Assembly: GCF_014302995.1 (NCBI RefSeq)
Contig: NZ_CP060295.1
Coordinates: 5,509,501-5,573,500 of the forward strand
Origin: Variovorax sp. PAMC26660
GTDB lineage: Bacteria; Pseudomonadota; Gammaproteobacteria; Burkholderiales; Burkholderiaceae_C
Direction: 5' to 3'
Length of the DNA stretch: 64,000 nucleotides
Shown here: one piece after another, positions 1 through 9,163 of the stretch
How the letters are laid out: each line of letters opens with the position of its first letter
How positions within the stretch are numbered: position 1 is the first letter of the stretch
Made by a program: the position numbers and the translations under genes
The notes under the pieces: model-generated
The model's database searches: none
What the model was told of the DNA's origin: nothing
What the model saw: the letters and a program-made list of their open reading frames with translations, nothing else

Positions 1-530
1 AGGTCACGCTCGCCAACGCCGGCACGGGCGCGGTGTCGCAGCTTTGCGGCCTGCTGTTCATGCATCAGATCGGCGTGCAGCTCACCACCATTCCCTACAA
101 GGGCGCTGGCCCCGCACTCAACGACCTCATGGGCGGGCAGGTCGACCTGCTGTGCGACCAGACCACGCAGACCGCGCCAGTCATCAAGGACGGCAACCGC
201 GTGAAGGTGTTCGGCGTGACCACGCCCAAACGGCTGTCCAGCATGCCGAACATCCCGACGCTCGACGAGCAGGGTTTGAAGGGCTTCGACGTGAAGGTGT
301 GGCACGGCATCTACGCCCCCAAGGGCACGCCGCCGGCCGTGATCGAGAAGCTGAACATTGCCTTGCGCGCCGCGCTGCAGGACGACATGGTCAAGAAGCG
401 CTTTGCCGAACTGAGCACCGAGGCTGCGCCGATGGACAAGGTCACGCCCGAAGCGCTGCGCACGCACCTCGCGGCCGAGATCGACAAGTGGGGCAAGGTG
501 ATCCGCGCGGCAGGGGTGCAGGCGGACTGA
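1..530 (+). CDS. Bug/TctC-family periplasmic solute receptor, C-terminal part
   Basis: The frame is open from the window edge (codons from base 3) and stops at 528-530, so the N-terminus and signal peptide are missing. The visible 176 residues carry typical Bug receptor features: the ANAGTGA segment, then IPYKGAGPALNDLMGGQVDL, which is the family's ligand-cleft region, and a closing helix EIDKWGKVIRAAGVQ. These proteins bind small carboxylates in the periplasm, sometimes for a tripartite TctAB transporter and often as orphans. No TctA or TctB gene follows; the next gene is unrelated. The ligand cannot be told from the sequence. Confidence 0.9.
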   Translation, partial: VTLANAGTGAVSQLCGLLFMHQIGVQLTTIPYKGAGPALNDLMGGQVDLLCDQTTQTAPVIKDGNRVKVFGVTTPKRLSSMPNIPTLDEQGLKGFDVKVWHGIYAPKGTPPAVIEKLNIALRAALQDDMVKKRFAELSTEAAPMDKVTPEALRTHLAAEIDKWGKVIRAAGVQAD

Positions 531-672
531 TCCAGGGAGGCGCCGACGCTGCCGCCATCAAGGCGCGCGCCGGTGCCCGGCAGGATGTCACGCAAGGTTA
601 CTTCTGCTGAGCAGGGGTGAGGCCCGGCCGCGTTTCGCCAGTGTAGACTGCCGAGTTTTTCGTTCGGGCGGT

Positions 673-1428
673 ATGGCGCAAGCTTCACAGCGCACAGTTT
701 TTCACGGCTCGACGCTCGTTCGCCTCCTTTCTCGACTGACCGACATCGACGTCCGCGAATCCAGACAAGGCACTGCGGACCGATTGAGCCAATGGTTCGG
801 CTGGACCGACGCCATTTCGCTGTCCGCGGCGCTGGACGGCAGTCCGGCGGCCGTGCAGTCCAGTGCACGTGCGTCCGGCAGCGCCGAAGAAAACGAATTC
901 ACCCGCGTGCGCGCCGCATTGACACAGGCCATCGCCGAAGACAGCGCGCCCACGGTCGTCAAGAAGCGGGGCAACCCGCATGCGGCCGCCGCACCCACCG
1001 GCGACACGCCCGTGGACTCCGCACCCACTTTCGCTCCTTATCGTCGGCGCTACCTCACCCGGCAGCAGGCCATGGAAACGCGCATCGCCCCCTTGCGCGC
1101 GCGCGTGCGGGCCACCTTGGCGGTCAGATCACCCACCATGGCCCGGCTCGCCGCCGTCGATGTCGTCATGGAACAGGCGCTCGCGGCACAGGAGCGCCGC
1201 TTGCTGGCGACCGTGCCCGTGCTGCTTGGAAAGCATTTCGAGCGCCTGCGCCAGGCCGCCCAGCCGACGCCGGACGACACACAAGCTGTGGACGAGCCCG
1301 ACAGCGAAGCCCCGTCCACCGAGTGGCTGAACGTTTTTTGCAAACACATGCAAGACGTGCTGCTCGCAGAACTCGATATTCGATTGCAACCGGTCGAAGG
1401 GCTGCTTGAAGCCCTGCGCACCAGTTAA
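673..1428 (+). CDS. DUF3348 family protein, first gene of a MotA/MotB-like operon
   Basis: This is a soluble protein of 251 residues with no signal peptide or membrane segment. It has an N-terminal conserved block (about residues 1-60), a basic Ala/Pro-rich middle and a helical C-terminal half. I recognise it as DUF3348 from its overall pattern and from its invariable neighbours, the DUF802 membrane protein, an OmpA/MotB protein and DUF2894. The gap to the next start codon is 10 bp, so the four genes are probably one transcript. Function is unknown; a cytoplasmic accessory of the channel complex encoded downstream is an inference from context only. Confidence 0.75.
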   Translation: MAQASQRTVFHGSTLVRLLSRLTDIDVRESRQGTADRLSQWFGWTDAISLSAALDGSPAAVQSSARASGSAEENEFTRVRAALTQAIAEDSAPTVVKKRGNPHAAAAPTGDTPVDSAPTFAPYRRRYLTRQQAMETRIAPLRARVRATLAVRSPTMARLAAVDVVMEQALAAQERRLLATVPVLLGKHFERLRQAAQPTPDDTQAVDEPDSEAPSTEWLNVFCKHMQDVLLAELDIRLQPVEGLLEALRTS

Positions 1429-1438
1429 CCAGACCTCC

Positions 1439-4225
1439 ATGAAAAGATTTCTTCACTACGCCGCATTTTTCGTAGGCTTGGCCGCCGTGTGCTGGGTCGC
1501 CGTCGGGTACATCGGCTCCAACCCGCTGGCGCTGTTGATCACGCTGCTCATCGGCGCGTTCTACCTGATGGGTGCGCTGGAACTGCATCGCTTTCAGCAG
1601 GCCACCGCCACCCTGTCGCATGCGGTGACGGACATGCCCCAGCCTCCGACGAGCCTGGGCCAATGGCTCGACCAGTTGCATCCTTCGCTGCGCAACGCGG
1701 TGCGCCTGCGCGTCGAGGGTGAGCGTGTCGGCTTGCCCGGTCCGGCCCTGACGCCGTACCTCGCAGGGCTGCTGGTGCTGCTGGGGATGCTGGGCACCTT
1801 CCTCGGCATGGTCGTCACGCTGAACGGCACCGGCTCGGCGCTGGAGCACGCGACGGACCTGCAGGCCATGCGCGCCTCGCTGGCCGCCCCGGTCAAGGGC
1901 CTGGGCGTGGCGTTCGGCACCTCGCTGGCTGGTGTGGCCGCGTCCGCGATGCTGGGCCTTGTGTCCGCCTTGTGCCGGCGCGACAGGCTGCAGACCGCGC
2001 AGTTGCTCGACACGCGGATCGCGACCACCTTGCGCGTCTTCTCGCTGGCGCATCAGCGCGAAGAGTCCTTCAAGCTGCTGCAGGCCCAGGGCCAGGCGAT
2101 GCCCGCGCTGGTCGACCGGCTGCAGCTCATGATGGAAGCGATGGCACAGCAGAACCACGCACTGAACGAGCGGCTGATCTCCAGCCAGGACAACTTCCAC
2201 GGCAAGGCCGAAGCGGCATACGCCAGCCTGGCCACTTCCGTCGATCACTCGCTCAAGCAGAGCCTGACCGAAGGTGCCCGCATCGCCGGTGCGACGATCC
2301 AGCCGGTCGTTGAAGCGACCATGGCCGGCATCGCACGCGAGACGGCTGCGTTGCACGACACCGTCGGGCACAGCGTGCAGCGGCAACTGGACGGGCTGTC
2401 GACCCGCTTCGAGGCCAGCACCGCCACCGTGGCCGACATCTGGAAGAGCGCGCTTGACGGGCATCGGCGCGCAAGCGAGGAAGTGTCGAAAGACCTGCGC
2501 AACTCGCTCGGCCAGTTCGCCGAGACCTTCGAGCAGCGCTCGGCCTCGCTGGTGGACAACGTCTCCACCCGTCTCGAAGCCACGGTCGGCAGCATGTCGG
2601 ACAACTGGCGCAACGCCTTGGCGCAACACGAGCGCGTGAGCGAGACCCTGTCGGGTGATACGCACCGTGCCCTGACTGCCGCTTCGGCCACCTTCGAGCA
2701 GCACTCGGCGTCGCTGCTGCACACGGTCGGTCAGGCCCACACCGACCTGCAGACGGAGATGGCGTCGCGCGACCAGCAACGGCTCGCGGTCTGGACCCAG
2801 TCGCTCGAAGCGATGGCTGTGTCGCTGCAACAGGAATGGCAGCAGGCCGGCGCGCGCAACGAGAACCAGCAGCAGGAAATCTGCAAGACGCTCGCCGAAA
2901 CCGCCCGGGAAATCACAGCCCAGACCGAAACACACGCGAAAAACACGATCGCCGAGATCGGCCAGCTCGTGCAGGCTGCGTCGGAAGCGCCGCGCGCGGC
3001 AGCCGAAGTGATCGCCGAGCTGCGCGGGAAGCAGGCCGACTTCGAGCAGCGCTCGGTGTCGCTGCTGCAGACGGTGGGCCAGGCCCACACCGACCTGCAG
3101 ACGGAAATGGCATCGCGCGACCAGCAACGGCTCGCTGCCTGGACCCAGACGCTCGAAGCCATGGCCACATCGCTGCAGCAGGAATGGCAGCAGGCCGGCG
3201 TGCGCGGCGAGAACCAGCAGCAGGAAATCTGCAGGACGCTCGCCGAGACCGCCAGCCAGATCTCGGCTCAGGCGGACGCACATGCGAAGAGCACGATCGC
3301 CGAGATAGGGCAGCTCATGCAGGCCGCCTCGGAAGCACCGCGCGCCGCGGCGGAAATGATCGCCGAGCTGCGCGGGAAGCAAACCGACTTCGAGCAGCGC
3401 TCGGTGTCGCTGCTGCAGACGGTGGGCCAGGCCCACACCGACCTGCAGACGGAAATGGCGTCGCGCGACCAGGAACGGCTTGCAGCCTGGACCCAGTCGC
3501 TCGAAGCGATGGCCGTGTCGCTGCAGCAGGAATGGCAGCAGGCCGGCGTTCGCAGCGAGAACCAGCAACAGGAGATCTGCAAGACGCTCGCGGAAACCGC
3601 CCGCGAGATCTCCGCCCAGACGGAAGCCAGCGCCAAGAGCACGATCGCCGAAATCGGCCAGCTCATGCAGGCCGCATCGGAAGCGCCACGGGCCGCTGCC
3701 GAAGTGATCGGCGAGCTGCGCCAGAAGCTGACCGACAGCATGGCGCGCGACAACACGATGCTGGAAGAGCGCAGCCGCATCCTGGGCACGCTGGAGACCC
3801 TGCTCAATGCGGTGAACCATGCCTCCACCGAACAGCGCACTGCCATCGACGCGCTGGTGACTGCATCGGCGGACCTGCTGGACCGCGTGGGCACGCGCTT
3901 CACGGACAAGGTCGATGCAGAAACCGGAAAGATGGCCGAGGTCGCCGCGCAGATCACCGGCAGCGCCGTCGAGGTGGCGAGCCTGGGCGAGGCCTTCGGT
4001 TTCGCCGTGCAGCTCTTCACCGAATCGAACGACAAGCTGGGCGCGCACCTGCAGCGCATCGAAGGCACGCTGGGCAAGTCCATCGCGCGCAGTGACGAGC
4101 AACTGGCCTACTACGTGGCGCAGGCGAGGGAAGTGATCGACCTGAGCATCATGTCGCAAAAGCAGATCGTGGAAGACCTGCAGCAAATGGCCAGCCAGCG
4201 GATCGCGGCGGGCAGCGAAGCGTGA
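1439..4225 (+). CDS. DUF802 protein: MotA/ExbB-like channel subunit with a long repetitive tail
   Basis: The protein has 928 residues. An in-frame ATG at 1406 lies inside the upstream gene, so the ATG at 1439 is preferred. Two N-terminal membrane helices (about 5-24 and 28-46) are followed by a MotA/TolQ/ExbB-like pair (about 106-127 with GTFLG, and 152-177 with AFGTSLAG). The threonines at 120 and 161 fall where proton-channel threonines sit in TolQ/ExbB. Residues from about 190 to the end are almost entirely helical coiled coil, with a 55-residue repeat (about residues 320-430) and three 116-residue repeats (419-766). The stop codon overlaps the start of the MotB-like gene (TGATG). It is probably an inner-membrane ion-driven stator with a cytoplasmic tail resembling ZorA in layout. 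Its function is unproven. Confidence 0.8.
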   Translation: MKRFLHYAAFFVGLAAVCWVAVGYIGSNPLALLITLLIGAFYLMGALELHRFQQATATLSHAVTDMPQPPTSLGQWLDQLHPSLRNAVRLRVEGERVGLPGPALTPYLAGLLVLLGMLGTFLGMVVTLNGTGSALEHATDLQAMRASLAAPVKGLGVAFGTSLAGVAASAMLGLVSALCRRDRLQTAQLLDTRIATTLRVFSLAHQREESFKLLQAQGQAMPALVDRLQLMMEAMAQQNHALNERLISSQDNFHGKAEAAYASLATSVDHSLKQSLTEGARIAGATIQPVVEATMAGIARETAALHDTVGHSVQRQLDGLSTRFEASTATVADIWKSALDGHRRASEEVSKDLRNSLGQFAETFEQRSASLVDNVSTRLEATVGSMSDNWRNALAQHERVSETLSGDTHRALTAASATFEQHSASLLHTVGQAHTDLQTEMASRDQQRLAVWTQSLEAMAVSLQQEWQQAGARNENQQQEICKTLAETAREITAQTETHAKNTIAEIGQLVQAASEAPRAAAEVIAELRGKQADFEQRSVSLLQTVGQAHTDLQTEMASRDQQRLAAWTQTLEAMATSLQQEWQQAGVRGENQQQEICRTLAETASQISAQADAHAKSTIAEIGQLMQAASEAPRAAAEMIAELRGKQTDFEQRSVSLLQTVGQAHTDLQTEMASRDQERLAAWTQSLEAMAVSLQQEWQQAGVRSENQQQEICKTLAETAREISAQTEASAKSTIAEIGQLMQAASEAPRAAAEVIGELRQKLTDSMARDNTMLEERSRILGTLETLLNAVNHASTEQRTAIDALVTASADLLDRVGTRFTDKVDAETGKMAEVAAQITGSAVEVASLGEAFGFAVQLFTESNDKLGAHLQRIEGTLGKSIARSDEQLAYYVAQAREVIDLSIMSQKQIVEDLQQMASQRIAAGSEA
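2693..3736 (+). repeat. Three tandem 348-bp coding repeats inside the DUF802 gene
   Basis: Units begin at 2693, 3041 and 3389, exactly 348 bp apart, each encoding 116 residues that start with FEQ(H/R)S and run to AELRGK/GELRQK. Units are near identical in protein (for example AHTDLQTEMASRDQ in all three) and very similar in DNA. The period is a multiple of three, so gain or loss of a unit keeps the frame. The array lengthens the predicted coiled-coil tail. Confidence 0.95.
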
Positions 4226-4872
4226 TGACCGAGGACATCGACGCAGGCGTCGAGCCGACGGTCCCCGTGTGGGCCGTCTTCGGCGACCTGATGGCGGGTC
4301 TGCTGGGCGCCTTCGTGCTGATCCTGGTGTGCGTGATCGGCATGCAGCTTGAACTGGCGAACAAGCTCGAAGCCGAGGTCAAGCAGCGGCAGATCGAGGC
4401 GAAGCGGCTGCAGACGCTGGAGCAGGCCCTGGCAGGGCCGCTCGCCGCGGGCCGGGTGACGCTGAACAACGGGCGCATCGGCATCAGCGGCAACGTGCTG
4501 TTTGCCCTGAACTCGGCCGAGCTGCAGCCCGAAGGCCGCCAGTTGCTCAAGAGCCTGTCCGCGCCGCTGACCGCCTACCTCCAGTCCCGCGACGAGATCC
4601 TGATGGTGAGCGGCTTCACTGACGACCGGCAGGTGCGCGGCGGCAACCGCCAGTTCGCCGACAACTGGGAGCTGTCGGCCCAGCGCGCGCTGACGGTGAC
4701 GCGGGCATTGATCGAAGAGGGGCTGCCGTCGTCCTCGATATTCGCCGCGGCCTTCGGCGCCGAGCAGGCGGTGGCGTCGAATGCGGATGCAGACGGACGA
4801 TCCCGCAACCGGCGCGTGGAGATGGCGCCGACGCCCCGGCCGTCGAGCGCCGCACAGAAGCCCCGTGAGTAA
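4225..4872 (+). CDS. MotB/OmpA-like membrane protein with peptidoglycan-binding domain
   Basis: The protein has 215 residues. The ATG overlaps the stop of the upstream channel gene. One N-terminal membrane helix (about 15-40) contains WAVFGDLMAGLLGAF, which lines up with the plug/channel helix of MotB (W..AYADFMTA); Asp21 matches the ion-carrying aspartate of MotB and ZorB. A short coiled segment (about 42-70) leads to an OmpA C-terminal domain (about 85-205) with GFTDD, NWELSAQRA and GRSRNRRVEM, the residues that hold diaminopimelate in peptidoglycan. It should form a stator with the DUF802 protein, anchored in the cell wall. Confidence 0.88.
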   Translation: MTEDIDAGVEPTVPVWAVFGDLMAGLLGAFVLILVCVIGMQLELANKLEAEVKQRQIEAKRLQTLEQALAGPLAAGRVTLNNGRIGISGNVLFALNSAELQPEGRQLLKSLSAPLTAYLQSRDEILMVSGFTDDRQVRGGNRQFADNWELSAQRALTVTRALIEEGLPSSSIFAAAFGAEQAVASNADADGRSRNRRVEMAPTPRPSSAAQKPRE

Positions 4873-5569
4873 CGACGACGCAGGCACAACCGGCACGGCG
4901 TCCATGGCTGAGAACATGGACCCCGGTGCGATGCTCGACGCATGGCGCGCGCGTGGCGATCACCGCGTCGACCCGGTGCGCTTTCGTTTCATCGAGGCGC
5001 TGGCCCGGCGCACGGTGGCCCAGCAAGGCGATGCGCGGCGCATCCTGGATGACAAGCTGGCCCGCTTGCTCGTGGCGTATGGCGAAGGTGTTGCAAGGGC
5101 TGAGGGCCTTGACGGCGCCGCGGCACCATCGGAAGCCGCTGCGCGGCAGGAAGCCCAGCCGCAACGCGGGGCGCTCGCGGAACTCGTCGATCACATCGGC
5201 CGCGTGTCGGCCCATGGGGACGGCCCGGCGCCCGGCGATGCGGTGGCCAGCCTTGCGCCCTCCGGCGAACAGAAGACGCTCAGGTATTTCAGGAACACGT
5301 GGTCGAGGCTCAGCGCCGAGCGGCGGGTGACGCAGTCGCTGGCGAAGGTGCCGGAGAACGCCGGCCCGCTCAACTCGCACCACCTCGTGCACCGGTCGCT
5401 CACGCTGATGCGCGACCTGTCGCCGGAATACCTCAACCGGTTCATGGCGTATGTCGACACCTTGCTTTGGGTCGATCAGGTGAACAGCGCTGGCGCTGCT
5501 TCGGCAGGTGCCAGTACCACGCGCGCCGAGAGCGCAAAGAAGACGACAGGGCGCGCTAAGGCTGGTTGA
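4865..5569 (+). CDS. DUF2894 family protein, last gene of the MotA/MotB-like operon
   Basis: The protein has 234 residues if translation starts at the GTG at 4865, which overlaps the last 8 bp of the OmpA-like gene; a GTG at 4781 would overlap it by 92 bp and is less likely. It is soluble, with no signal peptide. Conserved blocks are DPVRFRFIEALARRT (about 40) and LRYFRNTWSRLSAERRVTQSLAKVP followed by LNSHHLVHRSL (about 140-190). The last 30 residues are Ala/Ser/Lys-rich. The assignment to DUF2894 rests on these blocks and on gene order. The biochemical role is unknown. The 3' end overlaps the convergent CinA-type gene by 14 bp. Confidence 0.75.
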   Translation: MSNDDAGTTGTASMAENMDPGAMLDAWRARGDHRVDPVRFRFIEALARRTVAQQGDARRILDDKLARLLVAYGEGVARAEGLDGAAAPSEAAARQEAQPQRGALAELVDHIGRVSAHGDGPAPGDAVASLAPSGEQKTLRYFRNTWSRLSAERRVTQSLAKVPENAGPLNSHHLVHRSLTLMRDLSPEYLNRFMAYVDTLLWVDQVNSAGAASAGASTTRAESAKKTTGRAKAG

Positions 5570-6086
5570 TGCTGGCGGCGGCCTCGGGGGCCTGCAGCGT
5601 CTCGTCGAACAGCCTGAGCAACTGCCGCGCGAACACTTCCATGTTCGCCGGGCGATCCGTGTCGCCCGTTTCGATGGTCCGGCTGGCCGTGACTGCACCG
5701 GCGACGGCCACGCACACATGCCCCGGCGCATCGCCGTACGGGCTGCCCGACGGTCCGGCCGCGCCGCTTTCGCAGATGCCCCATGTCGCGCGATGGCTGT
5801 CGCGCATCCTTGCGGCGATGAACCTCGCGTAAGGCTCGGTTTCGCCGCGCATGCCGGTCATGTCCTCGCGGGTGAGCCCCAGCAAGGCTTTGCCGGCGCG
5901 CCGCGAATAAACGACCGCGCCGCCCAGGAAGAACGCCGACGCGCCCGGTATGGCGAGCAGCGCCGCCGACACGAGGCCGCCGGCCGACGACTCGGCGACC
6001 GCCTCCGTCTGGCGCCGCTCGCGCAGCGTGGCGCCGATGCGGGCGGCGAGCACGGCAAGCGGTTCGAGGTCAGGCGCAGCGGTCAT
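5556..6086 (-). CDS. pncC: CinA C-terminal-type nicotinamide-nucleotide amidase (PncC-like)
   Basis: This 176-residue protein is the stand-alone amidase domain of CinA and lacks the molybdopterin-binding half. Diagnostic segments are AVAESSAGGLVSAALL near residue 30, VVYSRRAGKALLGL, and ICESGAAGPSGSP near residue 105. The family converts nicotinamide mononucleotide to nicotinate mononucleotide in pyridine-nucleotide recycling. Its ATG overlaps the stop of the upstream DJ-1/PfpI gene by 4 bp, so the two are likely co-transcribed. Assignment to the family is firm; the activity is by homology. Confidence 0.88.
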   Translation of the reverse strand: MTAAPDLEPLAVLAARIGATLRERRQTEAVAESSAGGLVSAALLAIPGASAFFLGGAVVYSRRAGKALLGLTREDMTGMRGETEPYARFIAARMRDSHRATWGICESGAAGPSGSPYGDAPGHVCVAVAGAVTASRTIETGDTDRPANMEVFARQLLRLFDETLQAPEAAASINQP

Positions 6087-6730
6087 GGCGTTCCGGGGCG
6101 CTTGGCGGGCCGCCGCAGGTAGGCCGGCGCCCGTTCATGGCTGGCCGTGCTGCCGTAGATCGTGTCCGCCGGGTAGTACTCGGCCTGCAACTGCACCTTC
6201 GCGGCCGCTTCCTCGCCGGCGGTGTGGGCAATGAAGGCCAGCATCAGGTCGGTGCCCGCCGACACGCCGGCCGATGTCCAGACATCGCCATCCTGCACGA
6301 AGCGCTGCTCGACCACCTTCACGTCGCCCAGCGCGCGCAGGCGATCGAGCGATCCCCAGTGCGTGGTCGCGGTCTTGCCCGAAAGCAGGCCGGCCGCATG
6401 CAGCACGAAGGCACCGGTGCAGACCGACAGCAACGCCTTGCAGCCGGGGGCTTGCGCGGCCAGAAAGCGCACCATCTCGGGGTTGTCGACTTCGCGGCGC
6501 GTGCCCATGCCGCCCGGCACCAGCAGGTAATCGAGCGGCGGGCAGTCGGCGAAAGACACGTGCGGGTTGATGGACAAGCCCTTGGCGCAGACCACCGGCT
6601 CGCGCTTCTGGGCGACGATCAGGCAGTTGGCGGGCCCCGCCGCCAGCTTGCTCCACATGGTGAGCATTTCCCAGGGGCCGACGAAGTCGAGTTCCTCGAC
6701 ATCGGGAAATACGATGATCCCGAAATTCAT
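6083..6730 (-). CDS. DJ-1/PfpI family protein, isocyanide hydratase-like
   Basis: The protein has 215 residues from the ATG at 6730, which has AAGGAG nine bases upstream; an in-frame upstream ATG at 6799 lacks such a site. The fold is the class-I amidotransferase-like DJ-1/PfpI type: FPDVEELDFVGPWEML near the N-terminus, VPGGMGTR, then the nucleophile elbow VCTGAFVLHAAGLL and ATTHWG. The Asp near residue 15 and the Cys-Thr pair match the active site of cyclohexyl-isocyanide hydratase. Other members are AraC-linked sensors or have unknown activity, so the substrate is open. It is the first gene of a two-gene operon with pncC. Confidence 0.85.
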   Translation of the reverse strand: MNFGIIVFPDVEELDFVGPWEMLTMWSKLAAGPANCLIVAQKREPVVCAKGLSINPHVSFADCPPLDYLLVPGGMGTRREVDNPEMVRFLAAQAPGCKALLSVCTGAFVLHAAGLLSGKTATTHWGSLDRLRALGDVKVVEQRFVQDGDVWTSAGVSAGTDLMLAFIAHTAGEEAAAKVQLQAEYYPADTIYGSTASHERAPAYLRRPAKRPGTP

Positions 6731-6925
6731 ACTTTTGAACTCCTTGGTGGTGAGGTCTGTGCAAGCGCGTACAGGCGCAAGCATAGAGGCGGGTGCCACG
6801 CCACGTCTTCGTGACAGCTGGTTGCAAGCTTGGCTCAGTGTTTTCCTCAGAGTTCGATGGCGTGAAAATGGCTAGAGTGAAGGCGGCCGTTCAGGCTTTT
6901 GCTACGTACACATCAAGGAAATTTC

Positions 6926-7663
6926 ATGAGCAAGAAAGTTGCATATGTCACCGGAGGCATGGGTGGCATCGGAACAGCCATCTGCCAACGTCTGCACAAG
7001 GACGGATTCACCGTGATCGCCGGTTGCGGTCCTACGCGCGACCACGCCAAGTGGCTCGCCGAACAGAAAGCCGAAGGCTTCGAGTTCCACGCCTCCGTCG
7101 GCAATGTCGGCGACTGGCAATCCACCGTCGAAGCCTTTTCCGCCGCCAAGGCGGCCCACGGCGCCATCGACGTGCTGGTCAACAACGCCGGCATCACGCG
7201 CGACCGGATGTTCCTCAAGATGACGCCCGAGGACTGGAGCGCGGTGATCGAGACCAACCTCAACAGCATGTTCAACGTCACCAAGCAAGTGGTGGGCGAC
7301 ATGGTCGAGAAGGGCTGGGGCCGCATCATCAACATCAGCTCGGTCAACGGTGCCAAGGGCCAGGCGGGCCAGACCAACTACTCGGCGGCCAAGGCCGGCA
7401 TGCACGGCTTCACGATGGCGCTGGCGCAGGAGCTGGCGGCCAAGGGCGTCACGGTCAACACCGTGAGCCCGGGCTACATCGGCACCGACATGGTCAAGGC
7501 CATCCGCCAGGAAGTGCTCGACAAGATCGTGGCCACCATTCCAGTGAAGCGACTGGGCGAGCCGAGCGAAATCGCCTCGATCATCGCGTGGCTGGCGACC
7601 GACGAAGGCGGCTACTCGACGGGGGCCGACTTCTCGGTCAACGGCGGCCTTCACATGCACTGA
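6926..7663 (+). CDS. phaB: Acetoacetyl-CoA reductase (PhaB)
   Basis: This short-chain dehydrogenase has 245 residues. It reduces acetoacetyl-CoA to (R)-3-hydroxybutyryl-CoA with NADPH, the middle step of polyhydroxybutyrate synthesis. Visible features are the nucleotide motif TGGMGGIG (9-16), VNNAGITRD (85-93) and the catalytic set Ser139, Tyr152 and Lys156 in NYSAAKAG, with a C-terminal GADFSVNGGLHMH typical of PhaB. The ATG at 6926 follows CAAGGAAATTTC. No phaA or phaC is adjacent. A strong intrinsic terminator lies 20 bp downstream, so the gene is a single-gene unit. Confidence 0.95.
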   Translation: MSKKVAYVTGGMGGIGTAICQRLHKDGFTVIAGCGPTRDHAKWLAEQKAEGFEFHASVGNVGDWQSTVEAFSAAKAAHGAIDVLVNNAGITRDRMFLKMTPEDWSAVIETNLNSMFNVTKQVVGDMVEKGWGRIINISSVNGAKGQAGQTNYSAAKAGMHGFTMALAQELAAKGVTVNTVSPGYIGTDMVKAIRQEVLDKIVATIPVKRLGEPSEIASIIAWLATDEGGYSTGADFSVNGGLHMH

Positions 7664-7685
7664 GCATGCTGACCTGCACCTGATT

Positions 7686-7712
7686 AAAAAACCCGCTTCG
7701 GCGGGTTTTTTT
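7686..7712 (+). terminator. Intrinsic terminator after phaB
   Basis: A GC stem CCCGC-TTCG-GCGGG with an A run before it and seven T residues after it gives a classic Rho-independent terminator 20-50 bp past the phaB stop. The A run can pair with the T run, so it may work weakly in reverse. Confidence 0.93.
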
Positions 7713-7786
7713 GTTCGCGGATGTGGCTTGTACGAATGAAAAATCGACCAGTCGCACCCTACAGTTCCGAACCCTTCGGAGGCACC

Positions 7787-9130
7787 ATGGAAAACACAAC
7801 AAGTACACCCACCAAAAAGCTCCCTCTGTACCGCTCCCTTTACGTGCAGGTGATCACCGCGGTGGTCATCGGCGTGCTGCTGGGCCACTTCTATCCCACG
7901 GTCGGGGAGGCCATGAAGCCGCTGGGCGACGGCTTCATCAAGCTCATCAAGATGATCATTGCGCCGATCATCTTCTGCACGGTCGTGGTCGGCATCGCCG
8001 GCATGGAAGACATGAAGAAGGTGGGCAAGACCGGGGGTCTTGCGCTGCTGTACTTCGAGGTCGTCAGCAGCATCGCGCTGCTGGTCGGGCTGGTGCTGGT
8101 CAATGTGCTCAAGCCCGGCGCGGGCATGAACATCGACCCGACCACGCTCGATACCAAGGCGCTGGCCTCGTACACCGGCCCCGGCAAGATGACGGGCACG
8201 GTCGACTTCATCCTGAACATCATTCCCAACACGCTGGTCGATGCCTTCGCCAAGGGCGAGATCCTGCAGGTGCTGTTGATCGCGGTGCTGTTCGGCTTTG
8301 CGCTGCACAAGTTCGGTGGCCGTGGCACGCTGGTGTTCGACGTGATCGAGAAGGGCTCGCACGTGCTCTTCGGCATCGTCAACTACATCATGAAGCTGGC
8401 GCCCATCGGTGCCTTCGGCGCGATGGCCTTCACCATCGGCAAGTACGGCGTGGGCAGCCTGTTCTCGCTGGGCAAGCTGATGGGCACGTTCTACCTGACC
8501 TGCCTGTTGTTCATCTTCGTGGTGCTGGGGCTCATTGCGCGCTTTCACGGCTTCAGCATCTGGAAGTTCATCAAGTACATCAAGGAAGAACTGCTGATCG
8601 TGCTGGGCACGTCGTCGAGCGAATCGGTGCTGCCGCGCATGATGGAAAAGATGGAGAACCTGGGCGCGAACAAGACCTGCGTGGGTCTGGTGATCCCGAC
8701 GGGCTACTCGTTCAACCTCGACGGTACCTCGATCTATCTGACGATGGCGGCTGTGTTCATCGCGCAGGCCACCAACACGCCGATGACGCTGGTGCAGGAG
8801 ATCACGCTGCTGGCCGTGTTGCTGCTGACCTCGAAGGGCGCGGCGGGCGTCACGGGCAGCGGCTTCATCGTGCTGGCCGCCACGCTGTCGGCGGTGGGGC
8901 ATGTGCCGGTGGCGGGGCTGGCGCTCATCTTGGGCATCGACCGTTTCATGTCGGAGGCGCGCGCGCTGACCAACCTGATCGGCAACGGCGTGGCCACCAT
9001 CGTGGTCGCCAAGTGGACCAACGAGCTGGACGAGAACCGGCTGCAGGCCGGGCTCAACAACGAGACCTGGGTCGAGGCGCAGGAGCCCGAGGTTCTTGAG
9101 GGGGCGCGCGCTGGGAAGATGTCTACCTAG
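7787..9130 (+). CDS. dctA: C4-dicarboxylate:cation symporter DctA
   Basis: The protein has 447 residues from the ATG at 7787, preceded by TTCGGAGGCACC; an earlier in-frame codon at 7721 lacks a ribosome site. It is a dicarboxylate/amino-acid:cation symporter of the inner membrane that takes up succinate, fumarate and malate. Family hallmarks are the serine-rich hairpin [12 protein letters not shown], the [16 protein letters not shown] motif and [18 protein letters not shown]. Length matches DctA of other Proteobacteria. It stands alone, with no dctBD kinase/regulator next to it. Confidence 0.95.
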   Translation: MENTTSTPTKKLPLYRSLYVQVITAVVIGVLLGHFYPTVGEAMKPLGDGFIKLIKMIIAPIIFCTVVVGIAGMEDMKKVGKTGGLALLYFEVVSSIALLVGLVLVNVLKPGAGMNIDPTTLDTKALASYTGPGKMTGTVDFILNIIPNTLVDAFAKGEILQVLLIAVLFGFALHKFGGRGTLVFDVIEKGSHVLFGIVNYIMKLAPIGAFGAMAFTIGKYGVGSLFSLGKLMGTFYLTCLLFIFVVLGLIARFHGFSIWKFIKYIKEELLIVLGTSSSESVLPRMMEKMENLGANKTCVGLVIPTGYSFNLDGTSIYLTMAAVFIAQATNTPMTLVQEITLLAVLLLTSKGAAGVTGSGFIVLAATLSAVGHVPVAGLALILGIDRFMSEARALTNLIGNGVATIVVAKWTNELDENRLQAGLNNETWVEAQEPEVLEGARAGKMST

Positions 9131-9163
9131 GATTACTGCGTTCGTTGTTTGAAGGCGGGGCGC

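Noticed and set aside
1166..4186. 1006-residue open frame opposite the DUF802 gene
   Set aside because: A high-GC shadow of the repetitive DUF802 gene; composition is nonsense and the sense strand has clear domain structure.
673..5569. Zorya defence system
   Set aside because: ZorA/ZorB-like layout is seen but ZorC/D/E-type partners are absent; named only as a structural analogy.
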